NCBI GenBank assembly: GCA_963575645.1
Contig: OY754464.1
Coordinates: 45,064,192 to 45,128,191, forward strand
Direction of reading: 5' to 3'
DNA: 64,000 bases
Origin: Xanthostigma xanthostigma
Lineage: Eukaryota > Arthropoda > Insecta > Raphidioptera > Raphidiidae
Part shown: in pieces, positions 55,481 to 64,000 of the stretch
Position numbering within the stretch: the first letter of the stretch is position 1
Layout of the letters: each line of letters begins with the position of its first letter
Position numbers and translations under genes: made by a program
The notes under the pieces: model-generated
The model's database searches: none
What the model saw: only the letters and a program-made list of their open reading frames with translations
What the model was told of the DNA's origin: nothing

Positions 55481-55713
55481 GACGATAAGTGACAATGACA
55501 TTGGTAATTCTAATTATTGTTGTCGATAGAATAAGGAATGTTAGGAGCTGTCCACACGTAAAGTTTTTCTGTTCAGTGCTGATTCAAGGAGGTTTTAATT
55601 TGAAATCATAGCTGACCAGTGGGAGTAATTTATTTTTCTTGTTTTTAGTCTTTCATTTGAACTGTTAAAACATCATTTTATTAAAATTAATTGCCTATTT
55701 TATTCAAAAAACT

Positions 55714-55890
55714 AGTGTCCAACCGAAATTTCGGTTTCGGTTTCGGCAAAAAAACTGGTTTCGGCTTAGTTTCGGTTTCGGCTCTCATCTGGCCGAAACC
55801 GAAAGTACATTCGGGAGGTTTCGCGCTGAAATACTGTGCAGCTGCGATTAACGAAGCATCTTTTATGCCTGCGCGCTCCGCGTTTTTTTT
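55714..55890 (+). mobile_element. GGTTTCGG-rich hAT-like MITE (copy 2)
   Basis: AGTGTCCAACCGAAATTTCG start. Matches 2330-2517 in reverse, including ACTGGTTTCGGCTTAGTTTC and the GCGCGCTCCGCG end. Confidence 0.5.
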
Positions 55891-55896
55891 AATTTT

Positions 55897-56035
55897 TTTT
55901 GACGTGATAACGTCTTTTAAATTGATGAATCACCAATCTTATAAATTGATAAAACACCGGCTGCATGCACGAAAAAGTGTAACGTTCCTAACGGTCGTAA
56001 CGTTCCGCCTGACCCTGTGCGTGCTTTTCTCGAAA
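55897..56035 (-). repeat. Fragment of the ACGTGATAACG element
   Basis: Matches block B of 23339-24677 (GACGTGATAACGTC, AAAACACCGGCTGCATG, CCTGACCCTGTGCGTGC). The rest of the element is absent. Confidence 0.65.
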
Positions 56036-56608
56036 ACGGCCCTAACGATTTGGATGAAATTTACTGAAAAGGGATTTTGGGGGGTAAAAAATCGTTTTAG
56101 CTAGGTCTCATCTCTCGAAAAAATCGTTTTCTTACAAATTTTATCATTATAAAAATCAATTTTTTGACGTATGAAAATACTTAAATATTGTAAGTAGGTT
56201 TTGGAATTTTATATAAACAGTGAAACAATTGTTTTATAAATATTATGACAGCTAATCTTTGAGACTTAAAATAAATACGAAAGAAAGAAAGTTAAAAAAA
56301 ACAATTATATTATATGGTGAGTAATTTAAATAAATAAAATTAACCTAAATTTGAAGCGAAAGATGCAATATCATAGATTCGAATTATTATATAAATGGGT
56401 ATCAAATGAAAGGGCTTGCTGAGAATAACTCGAAAAATAGAGTGACGTCACTCTAAATCCAATATGGCGGACTTCTAAAGATGCTGGACTAATTTTATTA
56501 TGCTTTCCTACAATATGGGTATCAAATGAAAGGACTTGCTGTGAGTAACTCGAAAAATAAAGTGACGTCAGTCTAAAACCAATATGGCGGACTTCTAAAG
56601 ATGGCGGC

Positions 56609-56796
56609 TGTGGTAACCTGGCAAGCACTATAAAACAAACTTAATTATTTATTCAGTTAGCTGTCAAATGATTTACGAATAAGCTGTAAATAATTGTTAT
56701 CAGCATTTATTAAATAAAACTAATTAGATTGTATCTTTGTTGAGTATCATAAACCTGCTCCGTTTTGCAACGCATCCTGACTTGCGGTTTACAACC
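56609..56796 (+). repeat. Ty3/Gypsy left LTR
   Basis: 188 bp, preceded by GCGGC, matching the right LTR with only scattered differences. Confidence 0.85.
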
Positions 56797-57003
56797 ACAT
56801 TCAACACAGCGGAGAAAAACTACTCGTAAATTGAAAAGGAAGCTCGAGCGCTGATATTCGGGCTAAAGCGGTCGCATTTTTATATAGCAGGACGGCGTAT
56901 TACCGCCCACGTGGACCACAAGCCATTGTTGGCCATTTTCGGGTCTAAAGCCGGAATTCCTGTTTACACCGCCAACAGGTTGCAGCGCTGAGTACTAGTA
57001 GTA

Positions 57004-58629
57004 ATGGCATATGATATTAAATTCGTTTTCATCGGTACCAACAACTTCGGGTACGCGGACGTCGTTTCTCGTCTTATGTCGGAGCAAACAAAATCCGATG
57101 AAGATGTTGTCATAGCAGCTGTTCACGAAAATGAAAACGATGAGGAAATGCTTTCCTACGCCATTAAATCAGCTAGAGATCTTCCAATTACGTTTAAAGA
57201 AATTCAAGAAGCTACTAACGCTTGTCCAGTATTACAGGAAGTTAGCAAATTGGTAACAACTGATCGTTGGCCTCAAGCTATGAAACAAATAAGGAATTTA
57301 GCGGTGGCCGCTTACTATCAATGTCGCAACGATCTTAAAATTGCCCACAACTGTCTATTTAGGGGTGAACAAATAATTATACCCTCCAACCTTCGTCCAC
57401 AAATTATTATCGAACTTCATAAGGGTCATCCAGGAGTATGCCGCATGAAGTTATTGGCTGCGGACAAGGTTTATTGGCCCAACATAACCCAAGACATTGA
57501 ACGAGCAGTAAAAACCTGTGAAACCTGTGCAAAGTCGGCAAAAGCACCAATCAAATGTACCTTAAAACCTTGGCCAATGCCAACTGCGCCATGGGTAAGA
57601 GTACACCTGGACTACGCAGGTCCCATTAACGGATTCTACTTCTTACTTATCGTAGATGCCTACAGTAAATGGCCAGAAATAATTAAAACGTCAACCACAA
57701 CAGGCACCAAAACTGTGGAAATATTCGCGGACGTCCTAGCGCGGCATGGACTGTGTGAAGGTTTTGTTACCGATAATGGACCACAGTTCATATCTCTAAC
57801 ATTTCAAGAATTCTGTAAAAATCAAGGCATTAAGCGCCTAACTACCGCATTTTACAGCCCGCAATCTAATGGACAAGCCGAGCGATTCGTTGACCTGTTA
57901 AAGCTGGGTCTAGAGAAAGCTGAGGGTAATTTGGAGCAAAAGCTGCGGGAATTCCTTGTAACGTACCGTTACACGCCATCGTATAATTTGGGCCGCAAAT
58001 CACCATTCGAACTAATGACCGGGCGTCAGATGCGCACTAAACTGGACCTTCTAAAGCCCGGAGTTGCACCAGATTACGATGGGAAAACGAAATCGATGGA
58101 AGAATCATTTAATATGCACCATGGAGCTAAGTGGAAGGAATTTGATGTGAACGATGAGATCTTCTATCAACTTAAATCAAACACTCATAAATGGAAATGG
58201 GTGTCTGGCATAGTGAAGTCTCGAATAGGTGCCGTCATGTACGTCCTTGATATCGCAACACTAACTGGTCATCGGACAGTAAGGGCCCATGCCAATCAAA
58301 TTAAGCGTCGTTATCTCAAAAATGAGATAATCGAACTCTTTGACTTGCCAGATTTTTACAACGATCCGCATATTGGACCCATAGGCGTTGTCCAACCGAC
58401 TATTGTTCCTGAACAAAACCGCGAAACAACCGACGATTCTGATCACGAATCATCCTTTGTTCCTGAACAAAATTACGATGCAACCGGCGAACTTGATCAC
58501 GAATCACCTTCTGAGGACGACGAAGTCAACGACAGTGAACAGGGTGATCAACCAGAAGAAGAACAGCGCTACCCATCAAGGGAAAACCGAGGAGTGACAT
58601 CAAAGTATCAAGACTTCGTCACATTTTAA
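57004..58629 (+). CDS. Ty3/Gypsy integrase remnant frame
   Basis: 541 codons within the fossil element. It begins in the RNase H tail (NFGYADVVSRL). The integrase zinc region follows (HKGHPGVCRMK ... CETC), then the rve core (VDAYSKWPEI, FVTDNGPQF, YSPQSNGQAER). A basic C-terminal region and an acidic tail end the frame. Fossil copy; no host function implied. Confidence 0.9.
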   Translation: MAYDIKFVFIGTNNFGYADVVSRLMSEQTKSDEDVVIAAVHENENDEEMLSYAIKSARDLPITFKEIQEATNACPVLQEVSKLVTTDRWPQAMKQIRNLAVAAYYQCRNDLKIAHNCLFRGEQIIIPSNLRPQIIIELHKGHPGVCRMKLLAADKVYWPNITQDIERAVKTCETCAKSAKAPIKCTLKPWPMPTAPWVRVHLDYAGPINGFYFLLIVDAYSKWPEIIKTSTTTGTKTVEIFADVLARHGLCEGFVTDNGPQFISLTFQEFCKNQGIKRLTTAFYSPQSNGQAERFVDLLKLGLEKAEGNLEQKLREFLVTYRYTPSYNLGRKSPFELMTGRQMRTKLDLLKPGVAPDYDGKTKSMEESFNMHHGAKWKEFDVNDEIFYQLKSNTHKWKWVSGIVKSRIGAVMYVLDIATLTGHRTVRAHANQIKRRYLKNEIIELFDLPDFYNDPHIGPIGVVQPTIVPEQNRETTDDSDHESSFVPEQNYDATGELDHESPSEDDEVNDSEQGDQPEEEQRYPSRENRGVTSKYQDFVTF

Positions 58630-58640
58630 ACGGGGAGGAA

Positions 58641-58828
58641 TGTGGTAACCTGGCAACCACTATAAAACAAACTTAATTATTTATTCAGTTAGCTGTCAAA
58701 TGATTTACGAATAAGCTGTAAATAATTGTTATCAGCATTTATTAAATAAAACTAATTAGATTGTATCTTTGTTGAGTATCATAAACCTGCTCCGTTTTGC
58801 AACGCATCCTGACTTGCGGTTTACAACA
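58641..58828 (+). repeat. Ty3/Gypsy right LTR
   Basis: 188 bp, followed by GCGGC. Confidence 0.85.
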
Positions 58829-59199
58829 GCGGCCAAAGTTTTTTATGCTTTCCTACAATATGGGTATCAAATGAAAGGGCTTGCTGAAAATAACTCGAAA
58901 AATAAAGTGACGTCACTCTAAATCCAATATGGCGGACTTCTAAAGATGGCGGACTAATTTTATTATGCTTTCCTACAATATGGGTATCAAATGAAAGGGC
59001 TTGCTGAGAATAACTCGAAAAATAAAGTGACGTCACTCTAAATCCAAAATGGCGGACTTCTAAAGATGGCGGACTAATTTTATTATGCTTTCCTACAATA
59101 TGGGTATCAAATGAAAGGACTTGCTGAGAATAACTCGAAAAATAAAGTGACGTCAGTCTAAAACCAATATGGCGGATTTCTAAAGATGGCGGACTAAGT

Positions 59200-59801
59200 T
59201 TTTGACGTGATAACGTCTTATAAATTGATGAAACACCAGCTGCACGCACGAAAAAGTGTAACGTTCCGCCTAACCCTGTGCGTGCAAGCGAGAGCGCAGT
59301 AATGTATTGGGTTGTCCGATAAGTTCTTGCCGTTTTTTTTTTAAATTTTTTATAACTTTATTTTTAAACATAAAGAAACAACAATTTAATCAATAAAGTA
59401 TTCTCCGTTGTTTGTTATGACTTGCTCCCAACGTTATACGGCACAAATCTCTCTAGCAGCTTCCGTGGCTTTGGCACCTCGGTTAAACGCAAAAAGAAGG
59501 TGGTGTCGAAAATGCTCGTTTTTGTCGACTTGACACTCTATTTAAATGCTCTAAAAATTAACAAAAATGAATCCAAACAAAAAAACTAAATAGACTTTCT
59601 TGTAGAGCGAAAAATTCTCTTTCGAATAACACAAAACATTATACCAAAAAATTTCATTTCGATCGCTAATTTTTTAATTTAAAAAAACGGCAAGAACTTA
59701 TCGGACAACCTAATATTATTAAATATGATATTCGAGCGGAATACGTTATCACGTAAAACTATCGTCCGTAAACCGACTTTACAGACAACCAATTTTTTTT
59801 T
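59200..59801 (-). mobile_element. Short reversed copy of the GTTGTCTGTAAAG element, split by a mariner
   Basis: 59200-59306 and 59714-59801 match the 24678-24919 short copy in reverse (TTTTTGACGTGATAACGTC start, TTTACAGACAACCAATT end). The mariner at 59307-59713 separates the halves. Confidence 0.75.
59307..59713. mobile_element. mariner-like element, 407 bp, internally deleted
   Basis: Inverted ends TTGGGTTGTCCGATAAGTTC and the reverse of TTAGGTTGTCCGATAAGTTC, then TTGCCGTTTTTT, with TA on both sides. The interior keeps a scrap resembling a mariner transposase 3' region (GACTTGCTCCCAACG, reading on the minus strand). No intact gene. Confidence 0.85.
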
Positions 59802-60822
59802 CCGAATTTTTCTTTCACGATAACTCGTGAACAAATGAACCGATTTTGATGCGGTTTGCAGAGATCGTCGCAGTTTTTTTAACCTAAGAAAGTAATTTAT
59901 TACAGTAAAATCGATCTGATAAGAATTTTACGAGTAAATTAAAAAAAACATTCTTACGAATTTTTCGGTCACGGTATCTCATGAACGAATAAACCGATTT
60001 TGATGCGGTTTGCGGAAATCGACGCAGTTTTTTAAGAAGAAGAGCTGATTCGATTTTGGAATTAATCGGTTTAGTTGTTTAGAAAATATTCAAAGAATAC
60101 AAATTTTTAAAAAATTTTTGGAACTTTTATTTTTAAGATTTCTCAAAATTGATTGGGCCGAATCGTTCTATATTTTCAGGAAATCTAAGTTCAGCAAGGT
60201 CACGTCAGATGCCGCAAACCGCGTTATAATCGGACACTCTGTTCAAAAGTAATAAGAGGTTTACAATTGTACAATGTACATACATACACACACACAGCCC
60301 TACGAACATCATCGCCAAAATAGTCAGAATAGCTTCCTAGGGCCTCAAAACGTCGAGATCTGACAAAAACTCGATTTTAGAAAATCGGGGTGAAAACAAT
60401 AAAAAAACAGTTGTGTGGTTTTAAGAAACCACGACGCAAGTGAAACTTTTATTGGATTATAGGCGTTGGATTGTAGACACTTATCCATCACGATTAATTA
60501 CAAACAACAATATTCACATGAATACACGAATAAAAACATGTAAACACTGTACAGCACTTGCCCGCATGACAGACTGACTATGTGTTATACATACTACACC
60601 ATGGGCGCCGCCATATTGGCCTTGGCTGCTCTACCGAGCGCCTACTCCGAGCGCCAGCTTTCACTTTACCCCTACTCCGCGGCCGCCTGTAATGCGACAT
60701 GCAACAGACGGCCAGAAAAATTCGGGACGATAGAATAAAAGTTTCACTTTAATTACTTCCCGATTTTTATGAAAAAAAACATAGTGGGAAAAAAATATTT
60801 TTTGATTTTTTTTTTATAACGG
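59802..60822. mobile_element. AACTTCCCG-type element, copy 2, with a 350-bp insertion
   Basis: Matches 5640-6299 through CAAATGAACCGATTTTGATG, GGTCACGTCAGATGCCGCAA and CATCATCGCCAAAATAGTCA, ending ACGGGAAGTT. The left tip is missing, where it abuts the previous element. Positions 60401-60750 are absent from copy 1. Confidence 0.65.
60401..60750. mobile_element. 350-bp insertion of unresolved class
   Basis: AAT stands on both sides of the insert, and the empty site is visible in the copy at 5570-6299 (near 6237). AAGTGAAACTTTTATT (60438) is repeated in reverse near the right end (60735). A hairpin GTGGTTTTAAGAAACCAC lies at 60414-60431. It might be a solo LTR fossil (AATAAA near an end) or a foldback. 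No protein. Confidence 0.5.
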
Positions 60823-61570
60823 GAAGTTAATAGCATTCATCGTGTGGATAACCACCGGAAGCCGCGATTGGATATCTCGGCATCTCTACTCGGCATTCGA
60901 TCAACGCGCCTCTACCGATTGTTATATGAATGTCGAACAAGTAGTGAATAAAGTCACTATTATAAGTTATGTTGAATCGATATTTAAAGCTTTTATTAAC
61001 GGGAAAACTAATGCGTGAAAACGAGACGTCTGGCAAGAAATATAAATATAGTGTGAACAGTTATTTTTGCTTTAAATTAAATAGAATTAATGGAACTTGT
61101 TTTGCGACACATTGACGACAATCTAAGGACGCCAACTACTGTTATTAAAAATGAATCTTGTTAATTAACTAGTTTCTGTTCAAGACATCTACTTTTTATC
61201 CGACTTCGCGAAAGCAAAATAGAATTATGTTTTTCATGTGTAGGTATAGAAAATCTTATATAGGTTTGCTGAGATTCTGTATTCCGATTTTTGATGAAAT
61301 TCGAAATCTCTCAGAATATTTTCAAACTCACCATTATTTCTCAGAAGTGGATATAATGTCGACAAAAAGTGGGAAAGTTGATTATGTTATTGTTGTGGTT
61401 GAAACAGTACAAACCATTAAACTTTGATATCATTTACAAATTACATAAATAGTTTTCAATACAACAGCCATTATATTGCAGGCAAATTAGATTTAGAATG
61501 TGTATTAATTGTAGACAGAACTTTTATCATTGGAAACGGTGAAGGGGCTTATAATGAACGTAATAAATAA

Positions 61571-61790
61571 TAAAATATAGTTTAAAAAAAACTAAAAAAC
61601 ACGCTTTATATCGGACTAAAAAGTAAAAAATAATTGTTTTAAAATAAGCTTAAAAAGCGTTGGGCGCTCGATGTACGAAAATGTGGAACAAAGCGCCCAA
61701 CGCTTTTTAAGCTTATTTTAAAACAATTATTTTTTACTTTTTAGTCCGATATAAAGCGTGTTTTTTAGTTTTTTTTAAACTATATTTTAT
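61571..61790. mobile_element. Foldback, copy 4 (different arms, shared core)
   Basis: Arms 61571-61668 and 61692-61790 are a nearly perfect inverted repeat around a 23-bp loop. They contain GGACTAAAAAGTAAAAAATA, the same core as the 19749 and 36315 foldbacks. It is followed by CTTTTTAGTTTGAGGATC and the tandem array. Confidence 0.75.
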
Positions 61791-61818
61791 TTTTCACTTT
61801 TTAGTTTGAGGATCTATA

Positions 61819-62527
61819 AAAGAATTTATTAATCCTGGGGGTCCTAATAAGGATAATGGGAAACTGTTATCAAATTATTGCATTGTCATCGGTCCTTGAT
61901 ACGTATGCAAAGTTTCAAATTAATCAGACTTCGGGAAAAGAATTTATTAATCCTGGGGGTCCTAATAAGGATAATGGGAAACTGTTATCAAATTATTGCA
62001 TTGTCATCGGTCCTTGATACGTATGCAAAGTTTCAAATTAATCAGACTTCGGGAAATTGGTGAAAATAAAGCGTTTACTACAGAGGATCTATAAAAGAAT
62101 TTATTAATCCTGGGGGTCCTAATAAGGATAACAAATTATTGCATTGTCATCGGTCCTTGATACGTATGCAAAGTTTCAAATTAATCAGACTTCGGGAAAT
62201 TGGTGAAAATAAAGCGTTTACTACAGAGGATCTATAAAAGAATTTATTAATCCTGGGGGTCCTAATAAGGATAATGGGAAACTGTTATCAAATTATTGCA
62301 TTGTCATCGGTCCTTGATACGTATGCAAAGTTTCAAATTAATCAGACTTCGGGAAATTGGTGAAAATTATGCTCAAAGATTTAAAAGAATTTATTAATCC
62401 TGGGGGTCCTAATAAGGATAATGGGAAACTGTTATCAAATTATTGCATTGTCATCGGTCCTTGATACGTATGCAAAGTTTCAAATTAATCAGACTTCGGG
62501 AAATTGGTGAAAATTATGCTCAAAGAT
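61819..62527 (+). repeat. Tandem array, five units of about 117-157 bp
   Basis: Units start AAAAGAATTTATTAATCCTG at about 61819, 61936, 62093, 62236 and 62382. Each contains TTGCATTGTCATCGGTCCTT and ATACGTATGCAAAGTTTCAA. Unit ends vary: two carry ATAAAGCGTTTACTACAGAG, the last two ATTATGCTCAAAGATT. One unit lacks about 14 bp. Confidence 0.85.
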
Positions 62528-62529
62528 TC

Positions 62530-63250
62530 CGTTACACATAGTTACATACATAGTTAGATACATACAACATACATATTTACAACCCAAACTAATATAAAGC
62601 GTTTAAAAATGTCTGACCAGTGGGGGTAGAATATATTATTGCGTTTTCCAGCGAAATTTAATGTTCCATCAAAAATGTTCTATAGGGCAGTTGTAGAACA
62701 CAAAAAAATTTACAATTTTCATAAGAGTCACTTAGTACTGTGAACTCAAAATGTCCGTCAAAAATGCAAAATGTGCCAAAAAAAAAACGATTCTTTGTTT
62801 TTTATTTTTCATTTTCGCATAAATAATTCAAGGTTGATGAAATTTTGTGAAAGCATGTCTTTTTATGTTTTAAATAAGCACATTTTTTTATATATTAAAA
62901 TCAAGAAGATTTTGAGATATTCAGTTCTTTTAGTCAAAAAACATTTTTTTTTTCAAAAAAAAAAAAATTCTACGGTGAAAAATCATCGAACAGAGTTCTT
63001 CCTGTGATTATTATTTTTGTTTTCACATGTACTTTTTGATAGAAAAATAAAAAATAATAGTCCCTAACAACATGCTCAAAAATTGAAAAAACTCAAAAAT
63101 GAGTTTTGCAACAATGAATTTTTCATAATTTGCTTATATTTTTAAGAAAATTGAAAAACTGATTAGACCATTCAATTGCACGGACAAAAGTACAATAGAA
63201 ACTGTCATTCATTGTTTGACCAGAAACCTAATTTTTTACAGTAATGTCAT
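62530..63250. other. AT-rich CHMP7 intron sequence, nothing recognised
   Basis: Low-complexity A/T runs, no repeat family or exon seen. Confidence 0.4.
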
Positions 63251-63254
63251 AAAC

Positions 63255-63450
63255 AGAGATGTGAATGTGACTTATCTTAGATACAACTATTTGAAATACA
63301 GATACAAGATACAAAATACATATTTTCATCTTGTATCTGAAATAATTTTTTAATCTAGTATTTTGTATCTTGTATTTAGATACATTATTTTGGTATCTTT
63401 ATTTTGTAAATACTAAGATTGTAAATACTAAGATACCTACTTTTAGGTAC
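63255..63450. repeat. GATACAAGATAC-rich hAT-like MITE fragment
   Basis: AGATACAAGATACAAAATAC phrases on the left are mirrored by GTATTTTGTATCTTGTATTT at about 63359. Clusters of this type occur in hAT MITEs. No clean end or target duplication was seen. Confidence 0.4.
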
Positions 63451-63551
63451 TATTTACCCATGCATTTTTTTACGTTGCGGCATCATAAACACAAAACTGA
63501 ATGCACTCTAAAATTGTAATTTAACAACCTATCAAAAGATTGTTCCATGAG

Positions 63552-63869
63552 CAAGCCGGGGAAAATGGCGGCCCGCGGGCCGAACCCGGCCCGCAGTAGA
63601 CTTTTGTCCGTCCCGCGAAGCATTTTATAAATATAAGAGCGAAAATATAATTTGGCTTATTAAAAAAATTTAAAAAAATAGTAAATAGTAAGGGCCACAA
63701 CACACACGAAAAAAGACTCTGCGTTGCAGAAATGAAAGGACCTTTTTTTTGCTCTTCAAAATTTTTGTTGCGGAAATGAAAGGACTTTTTTTGGTCTCCA
63801 AATTTTTGGCCCACGGTCATATTTTCATCAGCAATGTGGTCCGACGATCAAAAGATTTGCCCGCCCCTG
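63552..63869. mobile_element. hAT-like MITE (GGCGGCCCGC type)
   Basis: Starts CAAGCCGGGGAAAATGGCGG and ends TTTGCCCGCCCCTG, inverted with several mismatches. Imperfect 8-bp flanks TCCATGAG and TTCTAGAG. The interior shares the GTTGCGGAAATGAAAG phrase with the MITE at 13808. Confidence 0.6.
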
Positions 63870-64000
63870 TTCTAGAGTCTAAAAGTAATATAAATATTCT
63901 TTCTTACATTTATCTAATAAAATGGCTTATATGTTTAAATTTTTAGGTGTTATGTACAATAATTTTTGTTTAAGAGAGCTTAAGATCACGAAGTGTTTTT

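Larger units (their letters stand above)
56609..58828 (+). mobile_element. Ty3/Gypsy LTR retrotransposon fossil, shortened
   Basis: LTRs of 188 bp (56609-56796, 58641-58828), TGTGGTAACCTGGCAA to GCGGTTTACAAC, nearly identical, with target duplication GCGGC on both sides. A purine tract CGGGGAGGAA sits directly before the right LTR. Parts seen are the tail of RNase H and an integrase with C-terminal domain. Gag, protease and reverse transcriptase are not seen, so it is not whole. Integrase style suggests the Mag-like branch (inference). Near-identical LTRs suggest a fairly recent insertion. Confidence 0.92.
56394..59205 (+). repeat. 122-bp tandem array, interrupted by a Ty3/Gypsy fossil
   Basis: Units contain GGGTATCAAATGAAAGG, AAAATA.AGTGACGTCA and CAATATGGCGGACTTCTAAA. 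Two lie left of the insertion (matches at 56397 and 56517) and three right (58840, 58962, 59084, exact 122-bp spacing). The retroelement occupies 56609-58828. Confidence 0.85.

Noticed and set aside
58821-59249. 142-codon repetitive frame on the minus strand
   Set aside because: A translation of the 122-bp tandem units, which have a near multiple-of-three spacing mismatch only by chance; no start or domain support.
61819-62527. Possible CRISPR array
   Set aside because: Units of 117-157 bp repeat in full without short repeat/spacer alternation, and the sequence is eukaryotic. It is a plain tandem repeat.
63255-63450. Telomere-like or satellite DNA
   Set aside because: The phrase is GATACAAGATAC in both orientations, not a TTAGG-type repeat and not in regular tandem.

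Overview
This is an AT-rich animal nuclear sequence with spliced genes (GT-AG introns), long introns and very dense interspersed repeats. The repeats point to an insect: BEL/Pao and Ty3/Gypsy fossils, Helitron-like elements, many hAT and PIF/Harbinger MITEs, and short tRNA-like repeats. Several repeat types resemble ones common in moths and butterflies, such as the AACCGACTTC family with GGAGGAGG, the GAGGTACGGAAC tail near 140, and Helitron ends of the type A|TC...CTAG|T. Lepidoptera is therefore my best guess, but this is inference and Hemiptera is not excluded.

Four host genes can be read exon by exon. (1) 5230-19516 (+): an MFSD6-like major facilitator transporter, eight exons, 541 codons, all splice phases consistent. 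(2) 21897-26808 (+): FBXW4, an F-box/WD40 protein, five exons, 413 codons. (3) 32845-46098 (-): pantothenate kinase, seven exons, 407 codons from the first ATG. (4) 47582 onward (+): the first coding exon of CHMP7 (281 codons), ending at a clean donor at 48425. I find no later CHMP7 exon before 64000. The pantothenate kinase and CHMP7 are divergent, about 1.5 kb apart. The four genes act in unrelated processes (membrane transport, ubiquitin ligase targeting, CoA synthesis, ESCRT/nuclear envelope), so this is ordinary eukaryotic neighbourhood and not an operon.

Most of the rest is mobile DNA, much of it nested. MFSD6 intron 2 holds a kilobase-scale palindrome of two facing Helitron-like copies and a foldback. 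That structure is split by a young-looking BEL/Pao fossil and further hit by a tRNA-Lys-like segment and a hAT MITE. A solo LTR sits in another inverted-repeat element next door. MFSD6 intron 7 holds a hAT relic with a PIF/Harbinger MITE inside. FBXW4 intron 3 holds an element inserted into another copy of itself in reverse. The CHMP7 first intron holds a shortened Ty3/Gypsy fossil inside a 122-bp tandem array, a mariner inside another repeat, several hAT MITEs, foldbacks and tandem arrays.

The most unusual observation is a set of three 23-26 bp palindromic insertions (20328, 30609, 47313). Each is flanked by a perfect 8-bp direct repeat, different at each site. They look like extraordinarily small hAT-type elements. 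Also notable are four large foldbacks sharing a short core but with otherwise different arms, and a 90-bp sequence with complete Helitron-like ends.
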